Program-made: the position numbers and the translations under genes
Notes under the pieces: generated by a model
Database searches by the model: none
What the model saw: the letters and a program-made list of their open reading frames with translations, nothing else
What the model was told of the DNA's origin: nothing
In this document: one piece after another, positions 51,017 to 52,714 of the stretch
How the letters are laid out: each line of letters opens with the position of its first letter
How positions within the stretch are numbered: position 1 is the first letter of the stretch
NCBI GenBank assembly: GCA_003167495.1
Contig: PMSX01000258.1
Span: 1-52,714, forward strand
Length of the DNA: 52,714 nucleotides
Reading direction: 5' to 3'
DNA from: Bryobacterales bacterium
GTDB taxonomy: Bacteria > Acidobacteriota > Terriglobia > Bryobacterales > Bryobacteraceae

Positions 51017-52090
51017 ATGCCCTTTTACAAGACTGTTCTAGATAAACTCGATAAAAGGTCGGCATCGCAGGTCGCGGATAGTCTATTGCGCTTAAGAAAT
51101 CGCCTGAAGAAGGAGATACCGCAGCGAAATGTCCTCAAGAGTGTCTTAATTGCGACGTGGAACTTGCGAGAGTTTGGAGCAAATCAGAAGTGTGGCAAAC
51201 GACTGGAAGAATCGTTGCTTTACATTGCGGAGATTATTAGCCACTTCGACTTGGTCGCCATTCAAGAAGTGAATCAAAATCTCAATGATCTGCAGAAGCT
51301 TATGGGGCTTCTTGGCGACTGGTGGGAGTACCTGGTGACTGACGTCACTGCGGGTCGGTCTGGTAATGAAGAACGGATCGCGTTCATATATGACGGACGC
51401 AAAGTTCGCTTCGACCACCTAGCTGGCGAGCTCACTTTGCCGCCCCTCAAAAACGCGGTACGGCAACCTGCCAGGAGCCCTTTTATCTGCGCATTTCGCA
51501 CGGGTTGGCGGCGGCTTTCATTGTGTAGTGTTCATATTTATTATGGGACCAGTAAGCCGAACGACAGCACGCGTGTCTCCGAGATCGCAGCAGTATCAAA
51601 GCTTCTCGCAGATCGTAACAACAAGCGTCAAAACGTGGCGGATGGTGAGCCGGAGAACGTGGTGCTACTGGGCGATTTCAATATTTTTAATCAATCGGGC
51701 GACCGGACGAGCGAGGCCCTGGCAGCTAACGGCTTCGTTGTGCCACGTGCTTTTCGGAAGCTCTCGGGCAGCAATCTCGCGGGCGACAAGTACTTCGACC
51801 AGATCGCGTTTCACGATCCGAAAAAGCGGGTTCGTACTAATTGCGCCGGTGTGTTCGACTTTACCCCAACAATATTTGGGCCCAACGACGCAGAACTTCA
51901 CCAAGAAGCGATGGAACGTAGCGCGCCACAACAGTACGCTCGTGCTAAGGACAAAGTAAAGTTCTACCGAAACTGGCGGACGTTTCAACTTTCAGATCAC
52001 TTGCCGCTGTGGGTTGAACTCAAGACCGATTTTAGCGATGCTTACCTCGCGACGGTAATGCGGGGGAGATCAAAGCCCGCCATTCCGTAA
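51017..52090 (+). CDS. Endonuclease/exonuclease/phosphatase-family protein
   Basis: 357 residues. The EEP fold is shown by LIATWNLREFG (about 44-54), LVAIQEVNQN with the metal-binding Glu, RLSLCSVHIYYGTSKP, VVLLGDFNIFNQSGDR (catalytic D-x-N), and the final LSDHLPLWVEL with catalytic Asp-His. A basic helical N-terminal extension (RLRNRLKKEI) precedes the fold. Members act as DNases, RNases or phosphodiesterases; the substrate is not readable. The ATG at 51017 follows a TTAGGAG site. It lies 76 nt after the DUF2235 gene, so both may share a transcript. Confidence 0.85.
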   Translation: MPFYKTVLDKLDKRSASQVADSLLRLRNRLKKEIPQRNVLKSVLIATWNLREFGANQKCGKRLEESLLYIAEIISHFDLVAIQEVNQNLNDLQKLMGLLGDWWEYLVTDVTAGRSGNEERIAFIYDGRKVRFDHLAGELTLPPLKNAVRQPARSPFICAFRTGWRRLSLCSVHIYYGTSKPNDSTRVSEIAAVSKLLADRNNKRQNVADGEPENVVLLGDFNIFNQSGDRTSEALAANGFVVPRAFRKLSGSNLAGDKYFDQIAFHDPKKRVRTNCAGVFDFTPTIFGPNDAELHQEAMERSAPQQYARAKDKVKFYRNWRTFQLSDHLPLWVELKTDFSDAYLATVMRGRSKPAIP

Positions 52091-52714
52091 TTCATTGTTT
52101 TTTGACCGAGTTGAAGTACTCTCGAAATCTTGCGAAGGCGGTTATTTGCGTCAAATCACTAGTCTTTTGGAAGTTTTTCGGAAGCGAGGAGCCGTGACTA
52201 AGCGTTCGAACGCGCTCCGGCACTCGGCCAACGGATAGCGGCCAACAAAAGAGTACTCTGCAGTGCCCACGACATGTTTCAGAATGGTAGGGTGACGCGT
52301 CGTTCGTCTGCCAGTTGCTCGCGATTGAGATCGATAAGTTGGATGATTTCTGAGATCACCGAAACCCCTCCAAAACGGCCCTCTGAGCGATCTCGATGTT
52401 ATTGAAATGGCCAAACGAAAAGAAAAAAGGATTTAACTATGCCGTCGGAGACACATCCAGCAACAATTTCAAATCTCACCCTCGGTTTGGAGTATTGGCC
52501 GGTAGACTCTCAATTTATGTGAATTTTGCGAAGGCTTGAATGACTGTGACGATTCCGATGATGACTCTACGGCAACGATAAAGGAGTTTTGGATTTCGTC
52601 CTGAAAAACGTGGTTGACTTCTGGCGGCTGCTTTCCGAATTGCTTTCTTTTGACGATCAAAATGACGTTTTTCACGGACATTAGAACATCGATGATGAAT
52701 CCGGTCGATCCCGA
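52091..52714. other. Right-end region without a firm gene
   Basis: About 620 nt remain. Only short frames are open. A minus-strand stretch near 52300-52380 reads GVSVISEIIQLIDLNREQLA, and a plus-strand stretch near 52580-52680 reads VLDFVLKNVVDFWRLLSEL before a stop. Both look like fragments of coding sequence, but neither has a clear start or family. The region is probably decayed cargo. Confidence 0.3.

Noticed and set aside
14100..52714. Search for a second tRNA-Lys 3' end (attR)
   Set aside because: No copy of the T-arm/acceptor sequence was found by eye, so no right boundary is claimed.
1..52714. CRISPR arrays
   Set aside because: No series of regularly spaced near-identical 20-40 nt repeats was seen; the only tandem repeats are the three 8-bp units before the DISARM operon.

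Overview
The window is bacterial and GC-moderate. It looks like one genome in which an ordinary chromosomal segment (about 1-14.1 kb) is followed by a long accessory island (14.1 kb to the right end). The lineage is most likely Acidobacteriota. This is inference from protein flavour, from the run pyrE / polyprenyl sugar-phosphate transferase / trans-sulfuration enzyme / cysS, and from repeated ECF-sigma + zinc-finger anti-sigma + TPR-CHAT modules. No rRNA is present to confirm it.

Core segment. On the minus strand are an orotate phosphoribosyltransferase, an exopolysaccharide glycosylphosphotransferase, a PLP-dependent trans-sulfuration enzyme and cysteinyl-tRNA synthetase. Divergent from them is a histidine kinase / response regulator pair. 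Then come two tandem, paralogous sigma factor / membrane anti-sigma pairs, each preceded by the same bipartite promoter-like motif, a small basic ORF and a membrane-anchored TPR-CHAT protease. tRNA-Phe, a zinc-ribbon protein, a CCA-adding enzyme and tRNA-Lys close the segment.

Island. A tyrosine recombinase lies 15 nt from the 3' end of tRNA-Lys, with two excisionase-like DNA-binding genes behind it, so the island probably entered at this tRNA. Its cargo, in order, is: (i) a hypothetical gene and a tightly overlapping four-gene operon with a PLD-type nuclease and a SNF2 helicase, bracketed by a degenerate direct repeat; (ii) a third sigma / anti-sigma / TPR-CHAT protease module that also carries an S41-like peptidase and has its own shared promoter-like motif; (iii) a remnant of a DUF6527 gene; (iv) a DISARM-type operon on the minus strand (RHH regulator, N6-adenine methyltransferase, DrmE-like protein, DrmA helicase, DrmB, DrmC) with a readable promoter overlapped by three tandem 8-bp repeats; (v) a PDDEXK (YhcG/DUF1016) nuclease; (vi) SSB and an ArdC-like antirestriction protein, typical of conjugative elements; (vii) a decayed DUF433/DUF5615 toxin-antitoxin pair; (viii) a very unusual two-gene system.

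Most striking system. The gene at 45.5-48.7 kb encodes an N-terminal SIR2 domain followed by a RecF/OLD-like ATPase. Between its Walker A and signature/Walker B halves sits a complete seven-bladed WD40 propeller, where such ATPases usually carry a coiled coil. It is translationally coupled to an HNH nuclease like the Septu nuclease PtuB. A DUF2235 hydrolase and an endonuclease/exonuclease/phosphatase-family protein follow on the same strand. I know of no described defence system with this architecture. It is the best candidate for a new system in this window. The TPR-CHAT/anti-sigma modules and the PLD/SNF2 operon come next.
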